DNA from: MGBC124762 sp048201935
GTDB taxonomy: Bacteria > Bacillota > Clostridia > Oscillospirales > Oscillospiraceae
NCBI GenBank assembly: GCA_048201935.1
Contig: DBFBGR010000007.1
Location: forward strand, 67,955-131,954
DNA: 64,000 nt
Reading direction: 5' to 3'
The position numbers and the translations under genes were made by a program. The first letter of the stretch is position 1, and every line of letters begins with the position of its first letter. The notes beneath the pieces are model-generated. The model had not been told where the DNA came from. It made no database searches and saw only the letters and a list, made by a program, of their open reading frames with translations. Positions 47,401-55,305 of this stretch are shown here, in pieces.

Positions 47401-49947
47401 ACCCATATGGGTGACGCGGACTTTGCCGACTATTTTGTCAGCGCCACCAAGGGCCTGTTCGTGGGCCTGAACGCCGAGGGCGGCCTGGATATGCGCGCCC
47501 TGGCCATCACCCAGCAGCCCAGCGCGGCCAACAGCTACACCGCCGCCGCCAACGGCGCGCCCGCCTGCCCGCCCGCCTACCAGTGGTATCCCGCCACGGT
47601 GACCACCGCCGACGTCACCACCGACAACGCCACGGTGTATACTGACGAGGACGAGACCGCTACCTATGACCCCGCCACAAAGCTCTGGAGCGGCGTGGGG
47701 TGGATGGAGTACAGCTACTTCACCATCCATCTCACCAAGGGCGACGTGGTCACGGTGAAGCCCACCGAAGCGCTGTCGGGCAACACCCGGCTGGGTCTGG
47801 AGCCGAAGCCTTATAACTCCAACAATACGGTCCGTCTCTACGGCAGCGACGCCAACGAAGCCGGGGAATACCTCCTTACCGCCCCGGCAGACGGCGATTA
47901 CATCTTCTATTGCGAGTCCGGCCGCAGGTCCGCCGACAGCGACGGCGTGCCCCTCTTCTCCGCCAAGCTGACCCACATTGAACTGGGCGATGCCCTGGAC
48001 GGCCAGAACAAGGCCCAGCTCACCGCCACCCAGAGCGGCGACTACCTCTGCCGGGTCACCTGGGCCGACGGCACGGCCATCAACAGCGACATCGTGGCCT
48101 ATACCCCGCCCCACGCCCACGACTGGGGCAAGTGGACCCTCCAAAGCGACAACGAGACTCTGAAGCGGGTGTGCGCCGGGGACGCCAGCCACACCGAGAG
48201 CCAGACGCTGAGCTGCGGTCTGCCCAATGCCGCCATCGTCTATGACGGCACGGAAAAGAAGCCCGCCCCCAGTCTGAAGGCCGACGGCAGCATCGGCTCG
48301 CTGACCAAGGGCACCGACTACACCGTGGCCTACAAAAACAACGTGAACGCGGGCACCGCCACCGTCACCATCACCGGCATGGGGAACTTCGACTTCACCC
48401 TGGAGAAGACCTTTACCATCCAAAAGGCCGACCAGGCCGCCCCGGCGGGCATCTTCCACATCACCGACGCGGCCTATGTAGAGTCCTCCGGCGTGATCGC
48501 CATCACCACCGACGCCTCCAACCTGGAATACCGCCTCAAGCCCACCGACGACGCGGAGGCTGCGTGGACCCAGGCCGAGCGCTCCAACACCCTCCCCGCC
48601 GGGACCTATGAGTTCCGCTACAAGGCCACCGACAATTATAACGCCAGCCCCGCCACCCAGGTCCAGGTCCGCATCGAGAGCCCCAACGCCAAGGGTTTGA
48701 CCATCGCCCAGGGCATCGAGCACGGCACGGTGGAAAAGCGGCGCGACAAGGTCAACCCCGGAGACATGGTCACCCTGGCGGTGATGCCCGACGACGGCTA
48801 TGCGCTGGCCTCTATCGCCGCCACCTACCATGACGGCACGGCGGCGCAGACCATCATTCCCACCGTCAAGCCCGATAATCCCCAGCAGTACACCTTTACC
48901 ATGCCCAACGCGGATGTGACCGTCACCGCCACCTTCACCGCCGTTACGCCCCCCGATGATGGCGAGGCCAAGGGGGAGGTGGAGGTGAAGCCGGACACTC
49001 CCGCCGTCAGCGTGGACGAGGACGCCTTGAAGGATCTGGCAGGGGAGGTCCAGGCCGGAGAGACCGTCACCGTGAAGCTCACCGTGGAGAAGCTGGACCA
49101 GCCGGAGGATAAGGCCGAACTGGACGAGGTCATTACAGGCAAAGCGGATGATGTTTTGTATCTTGACCTCGCTCTGCTAAAGCAGGTCAACGATGGTCAG
49201 CCCCAGGCCATCACCGACGCCGCCAAGGTATTGGAGATCGCCGTGCCCTACGATTTCACGGGTAAGAAGGACGTGACCGTCTACCGCAAGCACGGAGAAA
49301 GCGACCCGGAAACGCTCACTAAGCTTGCCGCCCGGCCCACAGAGGATTTTGCCGACGGCAGCTTCTATGCCGACAGCGCCAATGGTGTGATCTACATCTA
49401 CGCCAGCAAGTTCTCCACCTACGCCATCGGCTACACCGAGACGACCACCCCCAACCGACCCAGCCGTCCCAGCGGACGGCCCGGCACCGTGGGCACTACG
49501 GGGACGGCTCCGGCCTGGCCCTTTGTGGACGTGAAGACTACCGACAGCTTCTACCAGGCCGTCAAGTACGTCTACGAAAAGGGCTGGATGGTGGGCACCT
49601 CAGACACCACCTTCACTCCCGATGGTGAACTGACCCGGGCCATGCTGGCCACCGTCCTTTACCGGATGGCGGGCTCTCCCAAGGTCACTGGCGCGCCGGA
49701 GTTTGAGGACACGCTGACGGGCGCCTGGTACTCCGACGCCATTGTCTGGGCCAGCCAGACCCAGGTCCTCCGGGGCTACGGCAACGGCAAGTTCGGGCCC
49801 GAGGACCCGGTCAGCCGTGAGATGCTGAACATGGTGGCCGCCCGCCAGCAGGGCCAGGACCCGACCTGGACCGGCGACCCCGCCCTGGCCCTCCCCGCCA
49901 CCCGCGCCGAGATCGCCACTGTGCTCATGGAGCAGGATAAGAAATAA
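44473..49947 (+). CDS. Giant SLH-anchored surface protein
   Basis: 1,824 residues. Signal peptide 1-25 (ending TTAWA). Three copies of a QPxxxxxYT...YQWY Ig-like opening occur near residues 28, 526 and 1008; the last two head a ~205-residue module (526-730, 1008-1214) ending in APPHVHA/TPPHAHD-type text. In between are beta-helix-like stretches with GxLTLxxGxxI patterns. A MBG/Ig-like domain (~1256-1320), an InlB-B-type repeat (~1408-1490; TFTMPNADVTVTATF), and C-terminal SLH domains (~1680-1824; FVDVKTTDSFYQAVKYVYEKGWMVGTSDTTF) follow. ATG 44473 has AGAGAGGAC upstream. A probable adhesin or fibre; the ligand is unknown. Confidence 0.92.
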   Translation: MKRRLLSLLVCLCMALTLLPTTAWAMFAFSVKAQPTKENNYTFEVEYSDAGATVSYQWYKKTDTATTYTLVAENPGENELATVTGEFTAATYVDDHWEAEIDGTTYEFVVYYPALPGDVVSVTIPFSINMQSIDIVGGSGDYVRKGDYATLTTTYGGSNLIGIGGEVSDTSFTATITVTRQWETLADETGAALQTRDAGEYFCVATAEKDGEVQASETSETVTVEAPVARLDYTESGAAKTADLAEREVRYDRVSDYLSSADTSAGATLTLLANSAAKLSFDIPVTLTSGEGGPYTISRDMINDSHSKRGDLLTASSDCTVTNLTLDGTVPPVPPENTEMPSFVKVSSDLTLGEGATIQNCQPNKEFGGPALPDAAVDVWGSLTMTDGSAIIDNQGGGYGGVVVEETVTLSGAVTIKDNVAVDLTGIYSFDQVDNAPRTPANLLVFAPDPDPTTSATAPIQVVGSLQGSEIGVTLLDYNTDKPTTGKLAQGSGYTLQDTDAAVFFSDQPGYFLDLNSEENAIYLEAYAITQQPTADNGYTVAATGEPTLYQWYPATVDTQAVTDQNTTQGRFACTYADGKWTAGEDDYGSGGYFTMALKEGDRVAVTIPTAAVPTYGQLGFYDRDTRTQVWYYFDGGNGDASATTDGDNTIITYAIPADGIYALTPDGLDSDALPSLSATVTGIKLGDAIDDQTTATLTSGQVGQSYLCTILWSDGTYLDSDVVTFTAPPHVHAMSVDCSATEGTQVTYAPLTLNESGVLCVSGAALTPDAYGSYTLPAGSYYLAEDITITGSLTILDANDAPVNLCLGGNALDLGTSYINVRTTYNQGNGVLNVCDCSEKESGLITSAMEGSDSQGTVYVANQFSLYGGTVLNTCDKANNALCLNAGTANLYSGKLISGSGNGLWVSTWQADGLNLSGTVTIRGGSDQDVYFTWPSSTWENNAHFTLTGPLTKPAAPWRVALAEDKPIPLVDGWATHMGDADFADYFVSATKGLFVGLNAEGGLDMRALAITQQPSAANSYTAAANGAPACPPAYQWYPATVTTADVTTDNATVYTDEDETATYDPATKLWSGVGWMEYSYFTIHLTKGDVVTVKPTEALSGNTRLGLEPKPYNSNNTVRLYGSDANEAGEYLLTAPADGDYIFYCESGRRSADSDGVPLFSAKLTHIELGDALDGQNKAQLTATQSGDYLCRVTWADGTAINSDIVAYTPPHAHDWGKWTLQSDNETLKRVCAGDASHTESQTLSCGLPNAAIVYDGTEKKPAPSLKADGSIGSLTKGTDYTVAYKNNVNAGTATVTITGMGNFDFTLEKTFTIQKADQAAPAGIFHITDAAYVESSGVIAITTDASNLEYRLKPTDDAEAAWTQAERSNTLPAGTYEFRYKATDNYNASPATQVQVRIESPNAKGLTIAQGIEHGTVEKRRDKVNPGDMVTLAVMPDDGYALASIAATYHDGTAAQTIIPTVKPDNPQQYTFTMPNADVTVTATFTAVTPPDDGEAKGEVEVKPDTPAVSVDEDALKDLAGEVQAGETVTVKLTVEKLDQPEDKAELDEVITGKADDVLYLDLALLKQVNDGQPQAITDAAKVLEIAVPYDFTGKKDVTVYRKHGESDPETLTKLAARPTEDFADGSFYADSANGVIYIYASKFSTYAIGYTETTTPNRPSRPSGRPGTVGTTGTAPAWPFVDVKTTDSFYQAVKYVYEKGWMVGTSDTTFTPDGELTRAMLATVLYRMAGSPKVTGAPEFEDTLTGAWYSDAIVWASQTQVLRGYGNGKFGPEDPVSREMLNMVAARQQGQDPTWTGDPALALPATRAEIATVLMEQDKK

Positions 49948-49960
49948 GGACTTTTCTAAA

Positions 49961-49999
49961 GAAGGAGCGGCACACCATGTGCCGCTCCTTCCTCTTTGC
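49961..49999 (+). terminator. Terminator after the giant SLH gene
   Basis: A 14-bp perfect stem (49961-49974 with 49978-49991) followed by a short pyrimidine run. Confidence 0.75.
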
Positions 50000-50034
50000 C
50001 GCCGAAATAATTTCCCCCCTCGACAAAATTCCCC

Positions 50035-50063
50035 TTGTTTTTTTCCGCACGACCCGGTATACT
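50035..50063 (+). promoter_or_regulatory. Promoter of the riboswitch leader
   Basis: TTGTTT (50035-50040), a 17-base spacer and TATACT (50058-50063). Confidence 0.8.
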
Positions 50064-50065
50064 AA

Positions 50066-50212
50066 GCAGGACAAGTGGATAATGCGTGGTACACGTGGCG
50101 CAAGCCGGATAAATCAGGGTGCGATCCCCTGGCGAGAAGGTCACTGTGTGTAAGTCGCCGACCATGTCGGCGCGAAGTCAGACTATCTGCTGTACCGCGC
50201 GAGAGACCTGCC
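50066..50212 (+). ncRNA. Cobalamin-riboswitch-like leader
   Basis: Elements resembling a B12 aptamer are readable in order. CAGGG/CCCCTG hairpin with a TGCGAT loop (50115-50131) corresponds to the GGTGAGAATCCC part. GGCGAGAAGGTCACTGTG (50131-50148) corresponds to the conserved CxxCxACTGT core. A CGCCGAC/GTCGGCG stem (50156-50172) is followed by AAGTCAGACTATCTGC (50175-50190), a B12-box-like stretch. The 3' GACCTGC can pair with GCAGG at 50066-50070 to close the element. It is followed by two intrinsic-terminator-like hairpins. The downstream cluster encodes DUF4430 and ECF proteins. I cannot run a covariance model, so the call is strong but not certain. Confidence 0.72.
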
Positions 50213-50236
50213 GGACTCCGGGTCGATCAAAGAGAG

Positions 50237-50279
50237 AAAAAGCGCATGGAGAGTCACCCTTTCCATGCCCTTTTTGCTC
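50237..50279 (+). terminator. Riboswitch expression-platform hairpin 1
   Basis: GCATGGA (50244-50250) pairs with TCCATGC (50262-50268), extended by AAAAAG/CTTTTT pairing, and followed by T5. It sits 25 bases after the aptamer. Confidence 0.65.
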
Positions 50280-50292
50280 TTTTACGCGCAGC

Positions 50293-50330
50293 AAAGCGGA
50301 CCCTCCGGCAGCGGAGGGTCCGCTTTATTT
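50293..50330 (+). terminator. Riboswitch expression-platform hairpin 2
   Basis: A perfect 15-bp stem, 50293-50307 with 50312-50326 around GCAG, 29 bases before the start codon. The T run is weak (TTTATTT), so it may also act on translation. Confidence 0.6.
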
Positions 50331-50354
50331 CGTCTACGAAAAGGAGCGACTTAC

Positions 50355-53300
50355 ATGAACGTGAAAAAACTGGTCTGTCTGCTGCTGGTCCTGGCCTTGG
50401 CCCTGGGGACCTTCCCCGCCGCGTTGGCGGTCCCGGACGAGCCCACCGCCGTTACCGTCAGCTTCACCTCTCAGGCAGAAGGAGCCTTTCTCCACGCGCC
50501 CCAACTGGACGTGGAGGTGGCCTCCGACCTGGCCGAGGGCTACGGCTACACCGACAGCGTGACGGACGGCGTGTCCGCCCTGGACGTGCTGGTCCGGGCC
50601 CACGAGGTGGCCTTTGGCGACGACTTCACCGCCGACACCAAGGACGATTGGTTGGTGGTCAGCAGCAGTGGCTCCATCTCCAAGCTGTTTGGCGTGGAGA
50701 CGGGCAGTTGCGGCTTTGCCGTGGACCACGCCCAGCCCCATGACGACGTGTTCAACGATGACTATCAGTGCTACGGCGGCTACACCGTGGCCCAGGCCCC
50801 GGTGGCCGACGGGGACCTGGTGGAGTTCTTCCTCTACCAGACCCAGTACGGCATGCTGGACTACTACGTCTGGTTCTCCCAGAAGGGCCAGCGGCTGGAC
50901 GCGCTGTCGCTGACCGCGGGGGAAGCGGTCTCCCTGGATGTGGAGGGCTACGTCATTGGCTGGTACGGCAGCTCCACCCAGGAGGTCATCGACAAAAACA
51001 TTGCCAACACCCGGGACTACGGCTACCTAGAGGGCGGCCAGGCCGCCTGGGTGGACCCCGAGTCCGGGGCGCTGGAGCCCATCCCCGGGGCCCTCATCGA
51101 CGACGCCAGCGTCCTCTCCCTCACCGCCCCGGCCACCCCGGGGACCTATTATCTGACGGTGTCCCTGACCCCCGAGGACCCGGAGTATGACCCCGCCATC
51201 TCCCTGCCTCTGGTGGAGGTAACGGTGGCCCCGGCCCGCTCTGCCGGGGCCCCGGACCGGGTGGCGGACTACCTGTGCGTCAACAGCCAGTATACCAACG
51301 GCGGCTACGGCTCCCACCCCGAGAGCACCCTCTACGGCGGCATGGTCTCCCTGGGTGGCTTTGGCGGGTCTATCACCTACTACTACGAGGACGGCCTGCG
51401 AAACGACCCCGCCCACCCCTACGGCGTGGACTTCTACATTGACGGCAACGCCAATGTGGACACCGCCACCTCTACCAAGACCAGCTTCTTCGAGCCCGGC
51501 CAGGTGTGGGTCTCGGAGGACGGCGAGGAGTGGTACGCTCTGGCCGGCTCCGCCCACTACGACGACGGCGTGGACTGGGATTACACCGTGACCTATGAAA
51601 AGACCGCCTCGGGCAGGACCGCCTGGACCGACAGCCGGGGCAACAGCGCCGACGGCGCGCGCTTTACCGGTCCCTGGCCCAGTCAGGTCACCCAGGATAC
51701 CATCGCCCTCTCCGGCGTGCTTTTGCCCGCCCGGAGCGGCGTGGCTGTCAGCGCGGGCGTAGCCACCGACGCCTATCCCACCCAGTGGGGCTACGCCGAC
51801 TGCCAGCCCAACGGCACGGAAAACCCCTATCTGGATAACGCCAGCTACGACCTGGCCGCCAGCGGCTTTGACCTGGCCTGGGCGGTGGACCGCCAGGGCC
51901 TTCCGGTGGACGTTTCGGACAAGGAGTTCCACTATGTGAAGATCCAGACCGCCTCCAACATCTGGCACCCGGCTTTTGGGGAAAAGTCCCCGGAGATCGC
52001 CGGGGTGGTCCGGGCCGACGCCCAGGCCAGTCCCGTGGGCAAGACCGCCCTGCCCAAGAGCGTCACCGTCACCGACGGCCAGCGCGTCCTGACCCTTCCG
52101 CTCCAAGAGGGCCAGCAGGTCTACGACCTGGATGTGGGGAAGATGAAAGCCATCTCCCTCTCGCTCCAGGGCGCGGCGGCGGAGGACAACGTCTACCTCA
52201 ACAACCGCCGCCTCACCCAGGGCCAGGCCCTGGAGGGCCTTCGCCTTACCCCGGGCGAACCCCGGCTGGTACGCATTCTGGTCCAAAACGGCGACAAAGA
52301 GCCCACCATCTGCGTCCTGCGCCTTACCGGCTCCACCACGGACGACCCCAACAAGGACCCCGGGGGCAACACCGGCGGCAACGACCGTCCCACCCAGCCC
52401 ACGGGCAAGCTCTCCGTTTGGTTCTCCCTGCTGGGCGACGACGCCCACGGCCCGCTGGACAGCGGCGAAACGCCCCACACCTTGAGCGGCGGCGGTCTGA
52501 CCACCTGGATGGAGAGCACCCGCATCCAGGTCAGCGCCCCCGCCACCGTGCTGGACGTGGTGGAGGCCGCCCTGGCGGGCAGCCACAGCTTTGAAAACGC
52601 CGGGGGCAACTATATCTCCTGCGTCGACGGCCTGGCCGAGCTGGACAACGGCCCCCGCTCGGGCTGGCTCTACACCCTCAATGGCCGCCACCCCGACCTG
52701 GGCGTAGCGGAACAGGCGGTGAAGAGCGGCGACAAGATCGTCCTCCACTACACCGACGACTGGGGCCTGGAAAAGGACGCGCTCACGCCGGATAAGCCCT
52801 CCGGTGGCGGCTCCGGCGGCAGCTCGGGCCGGGAGCCGTCCCAGCAGACCACCCAGACCACGACGGGCCCTGAAACGGTGGTCTTTGCCGACATGACGGG
52901 CCACTGGGCCCGGGACGCGGTGGATTTCGTCAGCGCCCGGGGGCTGTTTCGCGGCACCGGGCCCAGCGCCTTCTCCCCGGACATGCCCATGAGCCGGGCT
53001 ATGCTGGCCACCGTCCTTTACCGCTTAGAGGACGCCGCCTCCAGCGGCAAAAGCCCCTTTGCCGACGTGCCCCAGGACGCCTGGTACACTGACGCGGTGA
53101 CCTGGGCCAGCGGCGCGGGCATCGTCACCGGCACGGGAGAGGGCTTCGCCCCCGACCGGGATATCACCCGCCAGGAGCTGGCCGTCATGCTCTACCGCTA
53201 CGCCAAGTGCGTGGACATGGACACCTCCAAGACCGCCAAGCTGGACGGCTATGCCGACGCCGCCGATGTGGCCGACTGGGCCCGGGAGGCCATGGCCTGG

Positions 53301-53420
53301 GCGGTGGGGACCGGGCTGATCCAAGGCCGGAGCGGCTCCGCTCTGGCCCCCCAGGGCTCGGCCACCCGCGCCGAGGTGGCCACCGTTCTTCAGCGGCTGG
53401 TGGAGCGGATGGGCAAGTGA
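50355..53420 (+). CDS. SLH-anchored DUF4430 surface protein (probable cobalamin binder)
   Basis: 1,021 residues. Signal peptide 1-25; an N-terminal DUF4430-like domain (~30-180; SALDVLVRAHE, GDLVEFFLYQTQYGMLDYYVWF); a middle cell-surface beta domain (~270-585); a cadherin-like beta-sandwich (~605-670); a second, more typical DUF4430 (~685-807; TVLDVVEAALAG...SGWLYTLNGRHP...VKSGDKIVLHYTDDW); a Ser/Thr linker; and three SLH repeats (~843-1021). DUF4430 is the C-terminal cobalamin-binding domain of transcobalamin and intrinsic factor, so this protein may capture B12 at the cell surface. ATG 50355 has AAAAGGAGCG upstream. First gene behind the riboswitch leader. Confidence 0.9.
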   Translation: MNVKKLVCLLLVLALALGTFPAALAVPDEPTAVTVSFTSQAEGAFLHAPQLDVEVASDLAEGYGYTDSVTDGVSALDVLVRAHEVAFGDDFTADTKDDWLVVSSSGSISKLFGVETGSCGFAVDHAQPHDDVFNDDYQCYGGYTVAQAPVADGDLVEFFLYQTQYGMLDYYVWFSQKGQRLDALSLTAGEAVSLDVEGYVIGWYGSSTQEVIDKNIANTRDYGYLEGGQAAWVDPESGALEPIPGALIDDASVLSLTAPATPGTYYLTVSLTPEDPEYDPAISLPLVEVTVAPARSAGAPDRVADYLCVNSQYTNGGYGSHPESTLYGGMVSLGGFGGSITYYYEDGLRNDPAHPYGVDFYIDGNANVDTATSTKTSFFEPGQVWVSEDGEEWYALAGSAHYDDGVDWDYTVTYEKTASGRTAWTDSRGNSADGARFTGPWPSQVTQDTIALSGVLLPARSGVAVSAGVATDAYPTQWGYADCQPNGTENPYLDNASYDLAASGFDLAWAVDRQGLPVDVSDKEFHYVKIQTASNIWHPAFGEKSPEIAGVVRADAQASPVGKTALPKSVTVTDGQRVLTLPLQEGQQVYDLDVGKMKAISLSLQGAAAEDNVYLNNRRLTQGQALEGLRLTPGEPRLVRILVQNGDKEPTICVLRLTGSTTDDPNKDPGGNTGGNDRPTQPTGKLSVWFSLLGDDAHGPLDSGETPHTLSGGGLTTWMESTRIQVSAPATVLDVVEAALAGSHSFENAGGNYISCVDGLAELDNGPRSGWLYTLNGRHPDLGVAEQAVKSGDKIVLHYTDDWGLEKDALTPDKPSGGGSGGSSGREPSQQTTQTTTGPETVVFADMTGHWARDAVDFVSARGLFRGTGPSAFSPDMPMSRAMLATVLYRLEDAASSGKSPFADVPQDAWYTDAVTWASGAGIVTGTGEGFAPDRDITRQELAVMLYRYAKCVDMDTSKTAKLDGYADAADVADWAREAMAWAVGTGLIQGRSGSALAPQGSATRAEVATVLQRLVERMGK

Positions 53421-53440
53421 AGATGACCCGCCAAGGGCCG

Positions 53441-53469
53441 TTGGCAGACCGGTCAAAACGTGGTATCAT
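53441..53469 (+). promoter_or_regulatory. Internal promoter before the toroid lipoprotein
   Basis: TTGGCA (53441-53446), a 17-base spacer and TATCAT (53464-53469) lie 26 bases before the next start codon. The genes from here can be expressed without the riboswitch, or the promoter adds to read-through from it. Confidence 0.65.
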
Positions 53470-53494
53470 AATTGGAAGGAACAGGAGGCCGCCT

Positions 53495-54553
53495 ATGTCC
53501 CGAACCAAGAAGATCCTATCCGCTTTGCTGGCGGTGTGTCTGCTGCTGGGCTGCGGTCCCCGGAGCCGCGCCGTCTCTGATGACGCCCTCACCGCCGCCC
53601 TGGAGTGCGCGGCGGCGTATGTCTCTCAGACAGCCGACCTTCAGGTGGGCGCTGTGGGCGGGGAGTGGGCCGTCCTGGGTCTGGCCCGGAGCGGCTACGC
53701 CGTGGACGAGGGCTACTACGCCCAGGTGGAGGCCTATGTCACCGCCAAAAATGGCGTGCTCCACGCCAGAAAGTACACCGAATACAGCCGCGTCGTCCTG
53801 GCCCTCTCCGCCCTGGGCCGGGACGCCCGAACGGTAGCGGGCTACGACCTGACCCTCCCCCTGGGCGACTACGACAATACCCTCCGCCAGGGCCTCAACG
53901 GCCCCATCTGGGCCCTGCTGGCCCTGGACAGCCGGGGCTATCCCATGCCCCAGTGTCCTGGGGCCAAGACCCAGGCCACCCGGCAGATGTATGTGGACCA
54001 CATCCTGGAGCGCCAGCTCCCCGGCGGCGGCTGGAGCTTGACGGGGGAGTCCCCCGCCGAGGCCGACCTCACCGGCATGGCCCTCCAGGCCCTGGCGAAA
54101 TATCAGGACCAGGTCCGGGTCCAGGCCGCCGTCCAGGCCGCGCTGGCGCTTATGAGCCAGGCCCAGGACGGCCAGGGCGGCTATTCCTCCTGGGGGACCG
54201 CCAACTCCGAGAGCGTGGCCCAGATGCTCTGCGCTCTGGGCGAGCTGGGCATTGCGCTGGACGACCCCCGCTTTGTGAAAAACGGCCACAGTCTGCTGGA
54301 CGCGCTGCTGGCCTTCCAGACCCCCGACGGCGGCTTTCGCCACACCGCGGACAGCGAAGGTCCCGACCGGATGGCCAGCGAGCAGGGCCTTTACGCCCTG
54401 GCCGCCGCCAAGCGGCTCCAAGAGGGCCAAAGCTCCCTCTACCGCATGGAGCCCCTGGCCTCTGATGGTCTGGAACTGGAGCAGCTCTTTTTCCGTGCCA
54501 GTCAGCGGCTGACAGAGCTTCTGGCCCAGGCGGCCCAGAGCGCGGGCAGGTGA
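53495..54553 (+). CDS. Alpha/alpha-toroid lipoprotein (prenyltransferase/squalene-cyclase repeats)
   Basis: 352-residue lipoprotein with lipobox LLLGC (Cys near residue 20). The mature part has four or more prenyltransferase/squalene oxidase-type repeats, visible as Gly-rich turns before helices: GPIWALLALDSRGY, GGGWSLTGESPAEADLTGMALQALAKY, GQGGYSSWGTANSESVAQMLCALGELG and PDGGFRHT...EQGLYALAAAKRL. The alpha6/alpha6 barrel is the N-terminal half of intrinsic factor and transcobalamin, which close over cobalamin together with a DUF4430-type domain. The next gene encodes exactly that domain. ATG 53495 with ACAGGAGGCC upstream. Confidence 0.9.
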   Translation: MSRTKKILSALLAVCLLLGCGPRSRAVSDDALTAALECAAAYVSQTADLQVGAVGGEWAVLGLARSGYAVDEGYYAQVEAYVTAKNGVLHARKYTEYSRVVLALSALGRDARTVAGYDLTLPLGDYDNTLRQGLNGPIWALLALDSRGYPMPQCPGAKTQATRQMYVDHILERQLPGGGWSLTGESPAEADLTGMALQALAKYQDQVRVQAAVQAALALMSQAQDGQGGYSSWGTANSESVAQMLCALGELGIALDDPRFVKNGHSLLDALLAFQTPDGGFRHTADSEGPDRMASEQGLYALAAAKRLQEGQSSLYRMEPLASDGLELEQLFFRASQRLTELLAQAAQSAGR

Positions 54554-54558
54554 CGGCC

Positions 54559-55278
54559 ATGAACTGGAGACAACACAAGTGGAAGGTCCTCCTTCCCCTG
54601 CTGGCGGCGGCCATCCTGGTCTTCGCCTACTGGTACGGCGGCAACGCCCCCGGCGCCCAAGGCTGGACGGTCTCCCCTCCGCCCACAACGGCGGTCCCGG
54701 CGACTCCTTCCCCCTCGCCCTCTCCCTCTCCGGCATCTCCCATGCCGTCGGCCTCCAGCGCACCCGTGATGGCCGCCGCGACGGCCTCTCCCAGCTCGGC
54801 CCCATCGGCGGAACCCACGCCCGCTCCAGAGGACGACGAAGCCCTCGTCTGCACCCTCTCCATCTCCTGCGCCGTGCTGCTGGACCACATGGACGATCTG
54901 GACCAAGAGACCGCCGACTTGGTGCCCCAGGACGGCTGGCTCTTGCCCCCCACCCAACTGGCCTTTGCCCAGGGCGAGAGCGTCTTTGACGCGCTCCAGC
55001 GGGCCTGCCGGGACGAGGGCGTGCACCTGGAGTTCTCCACCACGCCCCTTTACCACAGCGCCTATATCGAGGGCATCGGCAACCTCTACGAGTTCGACTG
55101 CGGCGAGCTGTCGGGCTGGATGTACCAGGTCAACGGCGCGTTCCCCAGCCGGGGCTGCTCACGCTGTGAGCTTCAAGACGGCGACGTGGTCTGCTGGCAG
55201 TATACCCGGGACCTGGGCAAGGACCTTGGCGTGGAGGGTGGCCTGGCGGCCCAGAGAGAAAACGGCCCCGAGGCGTAA
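54559..55278 (+). CDS. Membrane-anchored DUF4430 protein (beta domain of a split intrinsic factor)
   Basis: 239 residues: one N-terminal membrane anchor (~11-29), a ~70-residue Pro/Ser/Ala stalk (TPSPSPSPSPASP...), then a DUF4430 domain (~95-225). The domain has LVCTLSISCAVLLDHMDDL, SVFDALQRACRDEGVHLEF, YIEGIGNLYEFDCGELSGWMYQVNGAFPSRGC and LQDGDVVCWQYTRDLG, the same order as the C-terminal part of intrinsic factor. ATG 54559 is chosen for AGGTGA 7 bases upstream; a GTG at 54550 overlapping the previous stop is the alternative. Probably forms the cobalamin site together with the preceding toroid lipoprotein. Confidence 0.9.
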   Translation: MNWRQHKWKVLLPLLAAAILVFAYWYGGNAPGAQGWTVSPPPTTAVPATPSPSPSPSPASPMPSASSAPVMAAATASPSSAPSAEPTPAPEDDEALVCTLSISCAVLLDHMDDLDQETADLVPQDGWLLPPTQLAFAQGESVFDALQRACRDEGVHLEFSTTPLYHSAYIEGIGNLYEFDCGELSGWMYQVNGAFPSRGCSRCELQDGDVVCWQYTRDLGKDLGVEGGLAAQRENGPEA

Positions 55279-55305
55279 CGCCCGGGCTTAGGAGGTGAGG
55301 ACCCA

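Noticed and set aside
47089..48831. Long minus-strand frame inside the giant SLH gene
   Set aside because: Gly/Val-rich translation with no domain; the plus strand encodes clear Ig-like and SLH modules.
51027..52904. Long minus-strand frame inside the DUF4430/SLH gene
   Set aside because: Antisense shadow of a well-supported gene.
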